This document shows positions 1 through 11,499 of a stretch of DNA of 64,000 bases, one piece after another; the stretch's first letter is position 1; each line of letters begins with the position of its first letter. The notes under the pieces were generated by a model, which ran no database searches, was not told the DNA's origin, and saw only the letters and a list, made by a program, of their open reading frames with translations. Origin of the DNA: Cervus elaphus (Eukaryota > Chordata > Mammalia > Artiodactyla > Cervidae). The stretch is taken from assembly GCF_910594005.1 (NCBI RefSeq), contig NC_057816.1:26243797-26307796 (forward strand), read 5' to 3'. The position numbers and the translations under genes are program-made.

Positions 1-784
1 GGGTGAGTCTGAGTATGAAATGAGGGATCTCTCTCATTATGCGGATGTTGCAGAAAGAAAGATTCCTGTCTAGGAGCAGGATTCGCTGAACTCACACACC
101 TCTAGACCTGCTGAATTGGCCTAAACTTTAATAAATATTTCATGAGGACAGTCATCTACTGGATGTGCACAGAAATTCCAGGCACGCTGATGGATCCTGA
201 GCATGCCTTGTATTTATTCTTTTAGCAAAAGCACAGCTGTCTGGCATTATTAGTTCTAGTAAATCTCTCCTGGTCACAAAGCCAGGACATATTTCCCTAG
301 ATGTGTGTGGAGAGATAGAAGCTGAGGCCACAGGAAATGGGAAATGAGAGCCTGCTGAGTGGCCCTGGATGCTATTAGACTCAGGATTTTCTGAATTTTG
401 GACCCCATTTATCTGACTGCCTCTCACCCTATTTTCAGCAACCTAATCTGTTTGCAGCAGGCCAAATTGCTCCCTGTCCCATCAAAATCCCTGTCAGAAA
501 ATCACTGACTGGCCAATTGTGAACTTGTCAAAGTGACAAGTGGGCACGATGGCCGGGACAGCATTTCCGGGCTTTGCCTTGAGTGTGGGCAGCCATGTGG
601 ATTGGTGGGCGGCACCTGAAAATGGAAACTATTGACAAGAAGGGCAAAGGGGAAAGGGACCCTGGATCTTCCAGACAAGGCATTTTTAACTGTATGTCTT
701 TCCTCCTTTTCCTTCTCATATTCCCTCTCCTCTTTTCCCATCTGTATTTCTTCTTACCCCTTCTCCTCCTCCTTGACCCCTTAG
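1..784 (+). other. 3' end of the intron upstream of the first NELL1 exon
   Basis: I recognise no repeat or gene here. The last 60 bases are a strong pyrimidine tract of C/T runs ending in TTAG at 781-784, which serves as the splice acceptor. The open frames in this stretch either run through the tract into the exon or are antisense without similarity to a known family. Confidence 0.75.
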
Positions 785-935
785 ATGCAGAAAGAGAGAT
801 CCATGCAGCCCCTCATGTGAGTGAGAAATTAATTCAGCTGTTCCGGAATAAGAGTGAGTTCACCTTTCTGGCCACTGTGCAGCAGAAGCCATCGACGTCA
901 GGAGTGATCCTTTCCATTCGAGAACTGGAACACAG
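785..935 (+). CDS. NELL1: NELL1 exon (probably coding exon 3), part of TSPN/LamG domain
   Basis: The 151-bp exon starts in phase 1 and ends in phase 2: its first two bases complete an Asp codon begun in the previous exon, and its last AG joins the next exon's C to give Ser. The translation AEREIHAAPHVSEKLIQLFR, then NKSEFTFLATVQQKPSTSG, then VILSIRELEH matches NELL1 around residues 62-112 (numbering from memory). It forms the first half of the thrombospondin N-terminal/laminin-G-like domain in the secreted protein. An N-glycosylation sequon, NKS, is visible. The acceptor is a long pyrimidine tract plus TTAG; the donor is CAG followed by GTAAGA. The paralogue NELL2 differs at many of these positions. 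One residue (Phe in SEFTF) is Ile in human NELL1 as I recall it. No frameshift or stop is present. Confidence 0.95.
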
Positions 936-1244
936 GTAAGAAAGTGCCATCTACTTCTCAAGATCTACCTGGAATTCATGCACTACACAAAATGTAAAGG
1001 GTGCAACTCCAGGAGAATGTTTGGCTGGATGAAACCTTGCGGCTGTTGAACATGTTCATGTACTTAACTTTGTGTTAAGAATTTACTTTGGGTGAAGTGG
1101 CTTTCTTGTTTGCTCTGCAAGGACCACTCGTGAGTGTCTTTCTCACCTAATAGACTTCACTCATATAAAACCACATTCTATCCATCAGATTTAGGTCACC
1201 AAGTTAATTAGTTATATTTACCAACAGCTTCCAATAGAGCTTCA

Positions 1245-1790
1245 TTGTGTTTATTTTATAGTAACTGTGCTTGATACTGGGAATATTAAGATGGATAGTA
1301 TAGAATTTTTATTCTAAGGATCACATCACAGAAAGTAGGGAAGGAAGGACAAACTATGTCCCCATTAGTAGGACAAATGAATGTCGTAAAGAAGTGTAGA
1401 CGCAGTGCTGGAAACTTGTGTTTCGGGGATCAAAGTAGCTGCTGTTGATTCTACTAAGCTTTGTCTTAAGCCAAGAAAGGATGATGGTTGATAAGGAAAT
1501 CAAGTGAGTAGATATTTGGCAGGCTGTATAGGAGGGATACGGAATAGGAAGAAAAGCATTCCAGAAAGAGGTTGTCGTGATTTGAGGATGGAACAGGTAA
1601 GTGGTTTGCATGTAAGTGTGTGTGGGGAAGGGGCTGAGATGTTTGGGGTAGTCAGCGATGGGTGGTGTTACAGAGGCAGGCAGAAAGTCAGATCCTTTCA
1701 AAGCTTTGATGCCATGTCAACAAAACTTGGACTAAAGACCCCATAGATAAATGGGAAGCCATATAAGGGTTTTCATTTTGAAAGGTCCCT
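1245..1790 (-). repeat. Old L2-like LINE remnant, antisense
   Basis: The phrases on size and position of increase (GGAAGCCATATAAGGGTTTTC at the right, AGCATTCCAGAAAGAGG in the middle) resemble the complementary strand of the L2 3' region. It is highly diverged and the ends are uncertain. Confidence 0.35.
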
Positions 1791-2336
1791 CTGTTAGGGA
1801 ATTTTAAGTAATTAGATAATCTAAGACGAGGTATAAGGGCCTCTCTGGGATATACTGGTAAGCTGGAGCAAAGCAGAAGGAGAGGGGAGAAAGACTGTGT
1901 CCACAAGCCTCTGTTCGCTGAGAGCCCCCTCTCTTGGCCCCCATAAGTGTGCCAAGCCGGAAGCTTGCTCTGCAGCCAGAGCTCCTGGACAAGTAAGTAG
2001 GCCTCCCTCTCAAAAAGACCTGGGGTGTGTTTCAATCTGCTGTGTATGCAGTGCCCTGGGAGTAGTGGCCTGCCAGGGACTATCTCGTCAACTGTTACAG
2101 TTCCAGGGGATCCAGGAGCTTGGCTCCAGGGTTGGGCAATGAAAGGTGTCCCTTTCAGCTGTAAACAAACCAACCAACCAACCAACCCAGGGCACTGGAT
2201 AGTGCAAAAGCTCTCTGTATACTGACCCGCCTGGAGTTGGCAGAGAGAGGACTCCAAGATGGTACGGCTGCCTGTCTTCCTCCTGGAGAGTGTTACGGCA
2301 GGCCCCTGAATATGTCTGTTAGATTAGATGCCTTCC
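1791..2336. other. Unassigned intron sequence with a short (AACC)n tract
   Basis: No repeat family or gene is recognised. A short AACC tandem run lies at about 2167-2188. The antisense and sense open frames here show no known domain. Confidence 0.5.
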
Positions 2337-2621
2337 CCTCAAGCCAAGGAGAAGGCAACGGCAACCCACTCCAGTACTCTTGCCTGGAAAATCCCATGGA
2401 CGGAAGAGCCTGCTCGGCTGCAGTCCATGGGGTTGCGAAGAGTCAGACACGACTGTGTGACTTCACTTTCACGCATTGGAGAAGGAAATGGCAACCCACT
2501 TCAGTGTTCTTCCCTGGAGAATCCCAGGGACGGGGGAGCCTGGTGGGCTGCTGTCTATGGGGTCGCACAGAGTTGGACACGACTGAAGCGACTTAGCAGC
2601 AGCAGCAGCCGCCTCAAGCCA
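2337..2621 (+). repeat. Bov-A2 SINE with 10-bp target duplication
   Basis: Two BovA monomers in tandem, separated by a TTCACTTTCACGC linker, end in an AGC repeat tail at about 2597-2608. The element (2347-2611) is flanked by perfect copies of CCTCAAGCCA at 2337-2346 and 2612-2621. Bov-A2 is a ruminant SINE mobilised by BovB. Confidence 0.92.
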
Positions 2622-3100
2622 CTGCTTTATTGTAAGCAAATGAGCTGCCTCTGACCTGGGCCCCTGAGGTGGGTGGATCCCAGGTTTGAGCTGTTTCTCA
2701 GATCATTATAGCTTTGAGGGTCCTGGGAACGGGAATCCCTTTGGTTTTCAAAGCTAGGCGCTGTGGGAGGCTTGTCTCTTAGGTGTAGGTCTTAAGAACT
2801 GGGGTGCCTATTGTGGAGTTCAAATTCTTTGCCCCTTAAAAGGAAGTTCTAGGTTTTTAATTCCTCCTGACTGTGGGTCTCTGAATGAGGGTGGGATTTA
2901 TGGTGAGATTATGTCCAACCCTCTCCTATCTGCTTCAGTGCAGTTTTTTTTTTCTCATTTGCCCACATCCTTAGCCAGTCTTCAGGTTTTCTCCAGAGGC
3001 AGTTGCTCCATTGGTAGCTGTAGACCCAGTGTGCCAATTGGGGGAGGTGTGTTCAGGATCTTCTTAAGTCACCATCTTGGATCGGAACCTCCCTGCCAGT
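2622..3100. other. Unassigned repeat-like sequence, possibly an L1 5' region in antisense
   Basis: The stretch ends in CACCATCTTGGATCGGAACC, whose complement resembles the start of mammalian L1 5' UTRs (an AAGATGG motif near the 5' end). The body has no match I can name. Confidence 0.3.
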
Positions 3101-4364
3101 TTTAATGTAATACCAACTTTATGTTAATCCTCTGAAAATACTTATGAAGCACCTACTCTGTTCTAGGTGCTATGCAAGTTTTTTTGTGGGGAAATGAAAG
3201 AAACAAAATTTAAGCGTTTGGCGTGGGAAGCATGGCATGACCACACAAAAAAACTAAGGAATGAAAAAGAGCTATTAATAGAAAAGCATTACACTGGCGT
3301 TATAAGGCAGTGTGCAGCTAATTTCAAGATTATGTGGCTCCCCCAAACTGCTTCTGTGCCCCCTCCTCTCCTAGTGGACAGTGGTGGGAGCACGCTGGAA
3401 TCCCCAAGCCTAGGCAGCAGTCACTGCCCAGGCAGAGGGTGGCAAGAGTTACTGGGCAGAGCATGCGGGAAGGGCGGGGGCAGCCGAGCCAGTGGCTGAG
3501 AACTGGTCCCAGGGAGGTGGCAGGTGGTGGGACGCAGGGCTGCTATGAACCGAGCCTGCCCACTGTGTGCTCCACAGTCCCCCTGACCTCACTTAGGAAC
3601 TGCAGGCAAAGATAAAATTACCAAGAATTTCAAGACAGTGACTACAGACTATTAAACCAGAAGCGTGGGGCCCTTCCGAGGGCAGAATCCTGTGCAGATA
3701 CACTGGTCACGTGCCCATGAAGCCGCCCCACCTTGACCTGGCTGCGGACATGATGCCACCCTCCCTGACCCCATCAGATCGCTTGTGTAGGTTCGGTGTG
3801 CCCTTCACCTGCCTTTGATGAACTCTGTTTCTGAAGGTTGGCACCTGACAACTTGGCTCAGAGCACTGGACATCAGCTTCTGTAGCCTCTTCATCCTACT
3901 ATACTCAGAGTGGAAGCGTGTGGGAGTTCACTCCATCCCCAGGCTGCCTGAAGGTCAACGATTGACTCGTGAGCGTGGAGTACGGAAGCCTAGTCTGTTG
4001 GCCTTGGATGCCTGGAGACCAGTCAGTCTCTGAGGCTTCATTCATCCCCCAGAGTGACCAGGAAACAGGCTGAGGCTGCGACTTCCTGTTTCACTCCCTC
4101 CCTCTCATGGGAGCACTTCTTTAATAGATCACTTGCTCTTATATTCTCATGTCAGAGTCTATACTGGGGAACCAGAGTTCAGTAAACCTTCCTTGAATTA
4201 CTTTTTGATATGTCAACCTAAATAGGCAAAAAATGATGGAAAGGTGTTAGGTTCAGTGAATTTGGTATATTAAGTTAAGGAAGACAACCTAGAGGGGAGA
4301 CTCCTGAACAGGTTGAGTTTCGCAGATAAGGGAAAGGGAAAGGTATTGAAAAGCTGGTCGTAAA
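3101..4364. other. Intron sequence without recognised features
   Basis: Only a short MIR/L2-like phrase at about 3135-3180 (AAGCACCTACTCTGTTCTAG) stands out. The 3200-3650 part is moderately GC-rich with an open frame of 110 codons, but it has no domain or splice support. Confidence 0.5.
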
Positions 4365-5700
4365 ACTCATATGAAAATTCAAGAGAACTGAAATAGCCAA
4401 AACAATCTTGAAAAGGAAGAAACAAAGTTGCAGGACTCACACTTATCAATTTCAAAACTTAACACAAAGCCAAATCATTAAAACAGTCCTGGCATAAGAA
4501 TAGACATATATATCAATGGAATAGAATTTGAGACTCCAGAAATAAACCTTCATATTTATGTGCAATTGATCTTCAACAAGGTTACCAAGAAAATTCATTG
4601 GTCTTCAACAAACGGTGCAGGGACAACTGACTATCCACATACAAAACATCAAGTTGGACCACTACCTCACACCACATATAAAACTGACTCAAAATCTATC
4701 GAAGATCTAAACATAAGTATTAAGCCTATAAAACTCTTTAAAGAAGTCATATGCAGTAAATCTTCAGACTCAGGATTAGGCAATGGTTTCTTCGAAAACA
4801 AGTACAAGCAATGAAGAAAAACTGAACATCAAATTTAACAACTTTTTTGACTCCAAGTATATCATGAAGAAAATGATAGGATCTACAGAATGGCGGGGTG
4901 GGGGGGGAAATCTATAAATCATATGTAATAAGGGACTTATACCTATAAAACAACTAATACAAAATCATAAAGACAAACCACCCAATTAGAAATGGACAAA
5001 TGCTCTGAATAGACAATTTTCCAAAGAGGATATATAGCAGCCAATAAGTGCCCGAAAAGATACTCAACATTATCTGCCATCAGGAAAATCTAAATGAAAA
5101 CCACAGTGCAGAGAACATACTGTATATCTAAGGGACCAATACTCAACAATTCTCAGTGGTTACCTAAATGCAAAGGAAATCCATAAAAGAGGGGATACGT
5201 GTATACATACAGCTGATTCACTTTGCATACACCAGAAATGTAACATCATAAAGTAACTGCACTGCAGTTAATAAAAAGTCACAATGCAGTATCACTTCAC
5301 ATCTACTAGGATGACTATATCAAAAAGAAAGGTAATAATGAGCATTAACAAGAATGTGGGAGAAATTGAAACTCTCATATACTGCTGGTAGAAATGTAAA
5401 ATGGTGCAGGCACTTTGAAAGACAGTCTGACAATTCCACAAAACTCTTAACATAGTGACTACTTGATTCAGCAAGTCTACTCCTACTTAAATACCAAGAG
5501 AATAAAAATGTGTGTCCACACAAAAATTTCTACAGGAAAGCTCATAGCAGCATTATTCATAATAGCCAAAAAGAGGAAACAACTCCAAAGCCCCATCAAT
5601 TGATGAATTGGATAAATAAAAGGTGTATCCAAACAACACAATATTATTCTGCAATAAAATGAAATGAACTACTGGCCTACACTCCCAACATGAAAGAACT
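4365..5700 (+). repeat. L1 ORF2 3' half, sense, decayed
   Basis: Phrases such as ATCAATGGAATAGAATTTGA, GATCTTCAACAAGG and AGAGGATATATAGCAGCCAAT follow the order of mammalian L1 ORF2 C-terminal coding sequence. Reading frames are broken by many stops. It is interrupted at 5109-5288. Confidence 0.8.
5109..5288 (+). repeat. Short L1 3'-UTR-like insertion within L1
   Basis: L1 collinearity breaks after ACCACAGTGCAG and resumes after GTCACAATGCAG, which look like diverged target duplications. The insert carries the GTATACATACAGCTGATTCA phrase typical of artiodactyl L1 3' ends and ends in TTAATAAAAA. Confidence 0.6.
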
Positions 5701-5714
5701 TTGATGTTAGTTGT

Positions 5715-6130
5715 AGATTTTCTTAGATGCTTTTAACCAGGTTGAAGAAATTTCATTCTGTTCCTAACATGCTTTTATAAGGTTGAGGAAGTTCTCTTCC
5801 ATTTCTAGTTTGCATGTTTTCTATCATGAAAGAGTATTAACTTTTTTCAAGTGCTTTTCTGTATCTATCAAGATGATCATGTAGTTTTATCCTATTCTAC
5901 TGATGTGGGATATTATACTAGTCGATTTTGGACATTAAACAAGATTGCATTCCTGGGATAAATCCCACTTAGTCATGTGGGATATAGTTCTTTTCATATG
6001 TTCCTGGATTTGATTTGATAGTATATTAATATTTGTATCTATATTCATGAGAAAGAATGATTTGTAGTTTCCTTTTGATGTCTTTGGTCTGATTTTTGTA
6101 TTAGACTTTTAGGCTATGTGAGCTATGCAG
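5715..6130 (-). repeat. L1 ORF2 fragment, antisense
   Basis: Complementary to L1 ORF2 around the reverse transcriptase region: GATGATCATGTAGTTTTATCC and CCTGGGATAAATCCCACTTA are diagnostic antisense phrases. It sits next to a sense L1 piece, so the orientation flips near 5700. Confidence 0.7.
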
Positions 6131-6173
6131 AATAGTGTTTTTTTAGCTAACATTTGTTGATTATGTATCATGT

Positions 6174-6412
6174 ACTAGGCATTTGCTTCTCTGGTGGCTT
6201 ACTCAGATGGCAAAGAATCTGCCTGCAGTGCAGGAGACCCGGGTTTGATCCCTGGGTTGGGACAGTCCCCTGGAGGAGGGCCTGGCAACCCCACTCCTGT
6301 ATTCTTGCCTGGAGAATCCCTATGGGCCGAGGAGCCTGGCTGACTACACTCTACAGGGCTGCAAAGAGTTGGACACGACTGAAGTGACTTACTCCACAGG
6401 CACTAGGCATTT
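6174..6412 (+). repeat. Bov-tA SINE with 11-bp target duplication
   Basis: A tRNA-derived head (CTGCCTGCAGTGCAGGAGAC and GGTTTGATCCCTGGG) is followed by a BovA body ending in GGACACGACTGAAGTGACTT. The element (6185-6401) is flanked by perfect ACTAGGCATTT copies at 6174-6184 and 6402-6412. Confidence 0.93.
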
Positions 6413-6674
6413 AAATTTTTTTGTTTTAGTTTTTTTCAGATGATCCCCCTTGATTTTAAGTATACTATTTTGTAACTTGATAATAATGAGTTTTGTCTCT
6501 CTCATTCCAGTATTTATAGTAGCTATCCCTTTTTGTTGTCTTATGATACTGGCTAGACTCTTGAGATTAAAGGTCCTCATTAAAGTCAGAGAAGCAGCAG
6601 ACAATACTATCTTAATGTTTTCCTTATCTGTTTAATATAATGTCTGATAGATTAGAAACTATCTGTCTTACATG

Positions 6675-6935
6675 TGTATATGTATATATACATATATACA
6701 CACATACATGTTACCATGTAAAGGAAACAGTTCTGTTCCTGATTTACCGGAAGGTCAAAAGAATCATGAACGGCTGTTACATGTTATTAAATCAATCTCA
6801 CTTATATATATGTGTATATAGTATGTATATGTGTGTGTGTTTTGTATATATATACACACATAAAGTCGTCATCTGATTTAAAAGGCCAAAAAATTATGAA
6901 CAGCTGTAACATTTTATTAAACACTCTCTCTGGAT
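6675..6935. repeat. Diverged tandem duplication of a roughly 130-bp unit with TA/TG tract
   Basis: Each unit has a TATATA/TGTGTG tract followed by a similar block: GGTCAAAAGAATCATGAACG ... GGCTGTTACATGTTATTAAA at about 6752-6793 and GGCCAAAAAATTATGAACAG ... CTGTAACATTTTATTAAA at about 6882-6922. The unit offset is about 130 bp. Confidence 0.65.
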
Positions 6936-7084
6936 ACCTTTTGAGATAATTATTATTTTCTTTCATTTTTTAATGTTAATTACATTGAGTCCATAAAGTT
7001 GAATTATTTCTGAAATCCTTAAATTTATATTTACTAATGTTTAAGATTTTTGCATCAATATTAATAATAATAATAAAATGGTAA

Positions 7085-7190
7085 TGTTAATTTAAGTGCT
7101 GATAAATGCTAGACATTGTTCTAAACACTTTAAACTCATTAAATACTTTTTAACTCATAAGTGAGATACAGTAAGTTTTACTGACTGTGA
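7085..7190 (-). repeat. MIR core fragment, antisense
   Basis: TGCTAGACATTGTTCTAAAC, ACTTTAAACTCATTAAA and similar phrases match the antisense MIR core. Confidence 0.6.
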
Positions 7191-7800
7191 TTTCATTCAA
7201 AGCTTTTTGAATTTTATGCTCTAGATTGGTTTAAATATATAGGCAATACCTCTTCTATAAATGTTTCTGATAGAATTTGCCTGAAAATAATGTGGGCTGA
7301 TAATTTGTGTTTGGGGAGGCTGGGAAATCTTTTATTGCTGAAAATGTTCATTTCTCATCTCTTTTATGGTATTGTTCTATTTAATTAATTTTAGACTCTT
7401 CTGTGGACCAATTTACATTTTGTTGAAATCATATATTTTATTGAGATCTCCCTCTTTTGGGCAAATAGTTGGACATTATATTCCTTTACTTAATAAAATT
7501 TTTATATTTGTGGTTATTTCTTCATTAACTTGTAATATGAAATATATATTTTTCCTTCTTGGTGAAGTTCATCATGGATTGTGTAATTTATTGACCTTTT
7601 TAATGAAACAGTTCTTAAGTTTTATTGAGGTCTGCCATTTTTTTCACTTTAAATTCATTGATTTTTTTTCTTCTTGCCTCTTTTTCAGTCGCTTTGGTAT
7701 TTTTACTGGTTCTTTTGATGTTTAGTTCATTTGTTTTCAGTATTTTCTGTTTACTGGTAAAATCACTGAAGACTTTATATTTTCCTGTGAGTATCATTTG

Positions 7801-8735
7801 GATATAGCCCATGGATACTGCTATATACTGTTTTCATTTTCAGTTCTTTTCTATAGTTCTTAAATTTCAGTTTAACTTCCTCTTTTTGATCTAAGTTAGA
7901 GGAATATTTAAAAATTTCAAAGTGATTAAATGAAGAAGTACTTAATGGATGACTTCTGGTTTTTATGGTTAATTAAAGATGTATAATATGTACTGTAAGA
8001 TAATGAGAGTGAAAATCTTTTCTGGTACCTGTACATACTCACTACTTTTATTTTCTGAGGGGAAACATCTTAAAAGGATGTGTAGTTTGTGTTTACACAG
8101 ATAAACCTTTGTGTAGCATCTTAGTTGCATTATTCAACTATGTGTTTTATTTTATGACCTTGAACTAGGACATTCTGAGTGAGGTAGATTAATAGCTTCT
8201 ACTATGATTAGACTTTTGTCATAATCTCCCTGGATAGCTTTAAAGGCTAATCCTGGAAGTGCCATGCATTGCCTGTACCACATTTTATTGACCATTACTG
8301 GGAAATTGGTTCTAACTGTGTGCCAAGGCTGAGAAAGCCTGGTTACTGGAATAACTAGGCAGTCTCTGTCTTGATTGTTTGGAATGTGGTCTGTGCGCAA
8401 ATAATGATAATAGCGTAGGTAAGAGACTGCCTCACACAGGGGTTTTTGCCAGGTGGTACTCAGAGGCACACAGTATGTACTTAGCAACTGTTAATATTAA
8501 GCAGACAGATGATTCCTTTTCTTTGGCTCTGGTTAGGGCTGCTCAGAAATGTCATGTCTGATTCCCAGGGTTCACATGGAATATATTGCCCCCGGAATAG
8601 ATACTGCCCTGGATGTACTATACGTGGGAGGTTGCAAGGACAATGAGAAGGGCAAAGGTGCTGGTACCTGGAGACGGAAACGAGTAATCCCTTGGGATTT
8701 TTGTACAGGACTAGAAGTATTTGCCACACTGCCAT
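7801..8735. other. Unassigned intron sequence
   Basis: No repeat family recognised. Antisense open frames of 111 and 98 codons show no known domain and no initiation or splice context, so I treat them as chance. Confidence 0.5.
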
Positions 8736-8945
8736 GTTTAAAATGGATAACCAGCAAGGGCCTATTGTATAGCACATGGAACTCTACTCAATGTTATATG
8801 CCAGTCTGGACGGGAGGGAGTTTTGGGGGAGAATAGATACATATGTATGTATGGCTGAGTCCCTTCACTATTCACCTGAAACTACCAAAACATTGTTAAT
8901 TGGCTATACCCCAATACAAAATGAAAAGTCTAAAGTTTGGGGGAA
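8736..8945 (+). repeat. Short L1 3' end, sense
   Basis: The order AACCAGCAAGGGCCTATTGT, AGCACATGGAACTCTACTCA, ACATATGTATGTATGGCTGA, then ATACCCCAATACAAAATGAA follows the artiodactyl L1 3' UTR and terminal A-rich end. It is strongly 5' truncated. Confidence 0.8.
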
Positions 8946-10109
8946 AAAAGTATTTGCTAAACATCTACCATAATTGTTGGCCTGTAATTTAAAAAACCAA
9001 AAAGCCAAGATGGTGATGTTAAGGTGGAAATTTGACAATGAGGGGACGGTGGATGCTGGGAAGTGGCCAGATGAGCAAACAGCCACTTTAGTTCACTGGT
9101 TAAAAAGGAAAACAGTATCTATCACCCAAACCTTCTGGTAGTGTTCAATTTCCAGTGAAAAGTCACCTTTGCTGATGGAGCAACACGGGGAACCACATTT
9201 TGGATCTGAATACTCTGCATCCCTGGCAAGTCATCATCCACTGCCTTTTCTGTCATCCAGAAAAACTGCATTTACTGTTTGGAAATTTCTGCTTCCAGTG
9301 TCTGCCAGGCTCCCAGCTCTTCTCAGGGCCATTATTGAATTAATGGCGGAAGAGTTCATTCAGTGGCTGAGGTTCCTTCTAGCTAAAGGCAGGCGTCTCT
9401 CTCACCTGGTGGGATTCCAGCAGCCGGAAGTGGATCATATGGGAGATGATTCCTTAGACCAGGAGTGAACTACTTGGCCCAATGATATCTAGAAACTCCC
9501 TTGGAAACTGAGCCAGTTGAGTTCCCCTGAATATCTTGAGTGAGTAGATAAAACGAAATGGGAAGTTTAAAAATAAAGACAATTGCAAACATATCTGGAG
9601 GTAGTAATTGAAATAGACTCTTTGATGTCGTGGAATGGACACTTTGTTATTTTTGCCTGTATTTCTAACTTGACGGATTTTTATTCTCTTTTTTTTAGTG
9701 CCAGTTGAGCACATTGGTAGAGCAACAAAGACGAATGTCTTGCTGAGCTATCTTAATAGCAATGCAGATTTAATGTTTATTTTTCCTGATTGAAATATGT
9801 TAATAAAGAGCTTTGTTAAAATGGAAAGCTTAATTAACGTAGATTAAATCTAATTGAAAGTTCTGCCAGTATATGCAACACTATAAGATATAATGGTAAA
9901 TCTTCTGGTTTTCAATTTTATTCCTAAATTATAGATAAAATTTAATCTAAACATAATTGGCTAGGAACCTGAAAGTTGGGGGTCTAAGAGAAAGCTTACT
10001 GTAGAACACTGTTGTGAGGAGATGAAGAGGACATTTTTGACTTGCTAAGAAGGCATCTCCTTTTAAAAAATTTTGTATTTCAAAAGTTACTCTTCAGTTT
10101 TTGTAGTTC
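8946..10109. other. Intron sequence without recognised features
   Basis: No family recognised. A 99-codon + frame at 9169-9468 has no domain or homologue that I know. Confidence 0.5.
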
Positions 10110-10230
10110 TTGTGGCAGAAAGAGCTGTCTACTTAGACGCTGGATTGATGCGGGTTCAATTCCTGGGTCTGTCAGCTCTAAGATGTATGAGCTTTTGCAG
10201 TTGCTTTTAATTTACCTCAACCTTGGTGTT
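10110..10230 (+). repeat. MIR fragment, sense
   Basis: GGGTTCAATTCCTGGGTCTG is a MIR tRNA-like B-box region, followed by a diverged MIR core. Confidence 0.5.
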
Positions 10231-10262
10231 CCTTTATGGAAAGTGAAGTTAATGATGTTGTG

Positions 10263-10482
10263 TGTGCGTGTGCACATGTGCACACTCAGTTGTGTCTGAT
10301 TCTTTGCAAACTCCTGGACAATAGCCCACCAGGCTCCTTTGTTCATGGGATTTCTCAGGTAAGAATGCTGAGTGGGTTGCCGTTTCCTACTTTGGGGGGG
10401 GGGGTCTCCGTGACTCAGGAATAGAACCTGAGTCTCTTGCATTGGTGGGTGGATTCTTTATCACTAGCACCATCTAGGAAGC
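10263..10482 (-). repeat. Bov-tA SINE, antisense
   Basis: The complement of a BovA body (CAGTTGTGTCTGATTCTTTG, CCACCAGGCTCCTTTGTTCA) is followed by the complement of the tRNA-like head (ACCTGAGTCTCTTGCATTGG). A run of ten G lies inside at about 10394-10404. Confidence 0.85.
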
Positions 10483-10799
10483 CTAATGTCATAGAGTTAT
10501 TGGGAGGATTCAACAGGAGTGTTTAGGTGAATGTTTCCTCATGTCTCATTTTTCTAGGCACTCAACAAATGTCATTGCCCTTTCTCTCCTCAGGTTTTTT
10601 TTTTTCTTGGTAGATATTTCCTCATACCTTCCCAGATTCTTCAGAAGTGAAAAAGGTAGATATTGGCAGTTCCTCATCATTTGAAATAGTGTTTAGGTTA
10701 ACAATTAAGACATTGTTATGTATAATCTAGAAACAGTGGTTGTCCTAATGGAATGCATTTGGTAGTTCCTAACTGCAGATTTGCCTTCCTAATTATGGA
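10483..10799. other. Intron sequence without recognised features
   Basis: Short unique-looking stretch with a T run at about 10597-10606. Nothing recognised. Confidence 0.5.
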
Positions 10800-11080
10800 T
10801 GATTTATGCTGCTGCTGCTGCTAAGTCACTTCAGTCGTGTCCGACCCTGTGTGACCCATAGATGGTAGCCCACCAGGCTCCTCCGTCCCTGGAATTCTGC
10901 AGGCAAGAACACTGGAGTGGGTTGCCATTTCCTTCTCCAATGCGTGAAAGTGAAGTCACTCAGTCGTGTCCGACTCTTAGCGACCCCATGGACTGCAGCT
11001 CACCAGGCTCCTCTGTCCATGGGGTTTTCCAGGCAAGAGTACTGGAGTGGGGTGCCATTGCCTTTTCCGTGATTTATGCT
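10800..11080 (-). repeat. Bov-A2 SINE, antisense, with 11-bp target duplication
   Basis: Begins with a GCT repeat (the complement of the AGC tail) and holds two BovA monomers in antisense. TGATTTATGCT is present at 10800-10810 and again at 11070-11080, flanking the element. Confidence 0.93.
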
Positions 11081-11499
11081 AACATGTAAATTGTTTTGCA
11101 GTTTCAGACAATTTATTGAAGCCTATCAGAATGGAGGGTTAGGAGGTGGAAGGAATTCTAGAGGAGTATTACCTGTTTTGAACATAACCCAAGAGAAAAG
11201 TTTTTTCATGGATGATTAACAGTACATTTTTAGAAATTAAAGCTCTTACATAAACTCAAGTTTAATTCTTCCCTCAAGGATAACTAGCATAAGGCTTATA
11301 TTGAAAAAAAAAAAGGTGACTTCAGTTGTTAAATTGCTTACAATTGGGAAGGAAAAAGCAAGTTCAGATTGGAATCTTGCCCAAATGCAGATCTCTCTAT
11401 GCTGTTTTCAAAGTAGGTTGTCACTTTGCAAATAAATTTGGGGAGGCTGTAGATTTAGAACTGTGTTCTTATTAGACTGTAAACCCCTTCATCAATAAC
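11081..11499. other. Intron sequence without recognised features
   Basis: Nothing recognised apart from an A run at about 11303-11315. Confidence 0.5.

Larger units (their letters stand above)
6413..7800 (-). repeat. AT-rich sequence, probably old L1 in antisense
   Basis: About 7300-7720 has phrases such as TTTATTGACCTTTTTAATGA and CTTCTTGCCTCTTTTTC that recall antisense L1 ORF2. The rest is AT-rich with no clear family. A tandem duplication and a MIR piece inside it are listed separately. Confidence 0.4.

Noticed and set aside
2237..2654. Two overlapping 108-119 codon + strand frames
   Set aside because: They read through the Bov-A2 SINE; the peptide pattern recurs at every BovA copy.
4365..6130. 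L1 twin-priming inversion to explain the sense then antisense L1 pieces
   Set aside because: Twin priming places the inverted part 5' of the 3' end with a tail; here the sense part lacks its 3' UTR and the antisense part lies on the wrong side, so two separate fragments or a later rearrangement fit better.
10110..10230. A tRNA gene suggested by a B-box-like GGTTCAATTCC
   Set aside because: No matching A box or cloverleaf; the context is a MIR SINE.
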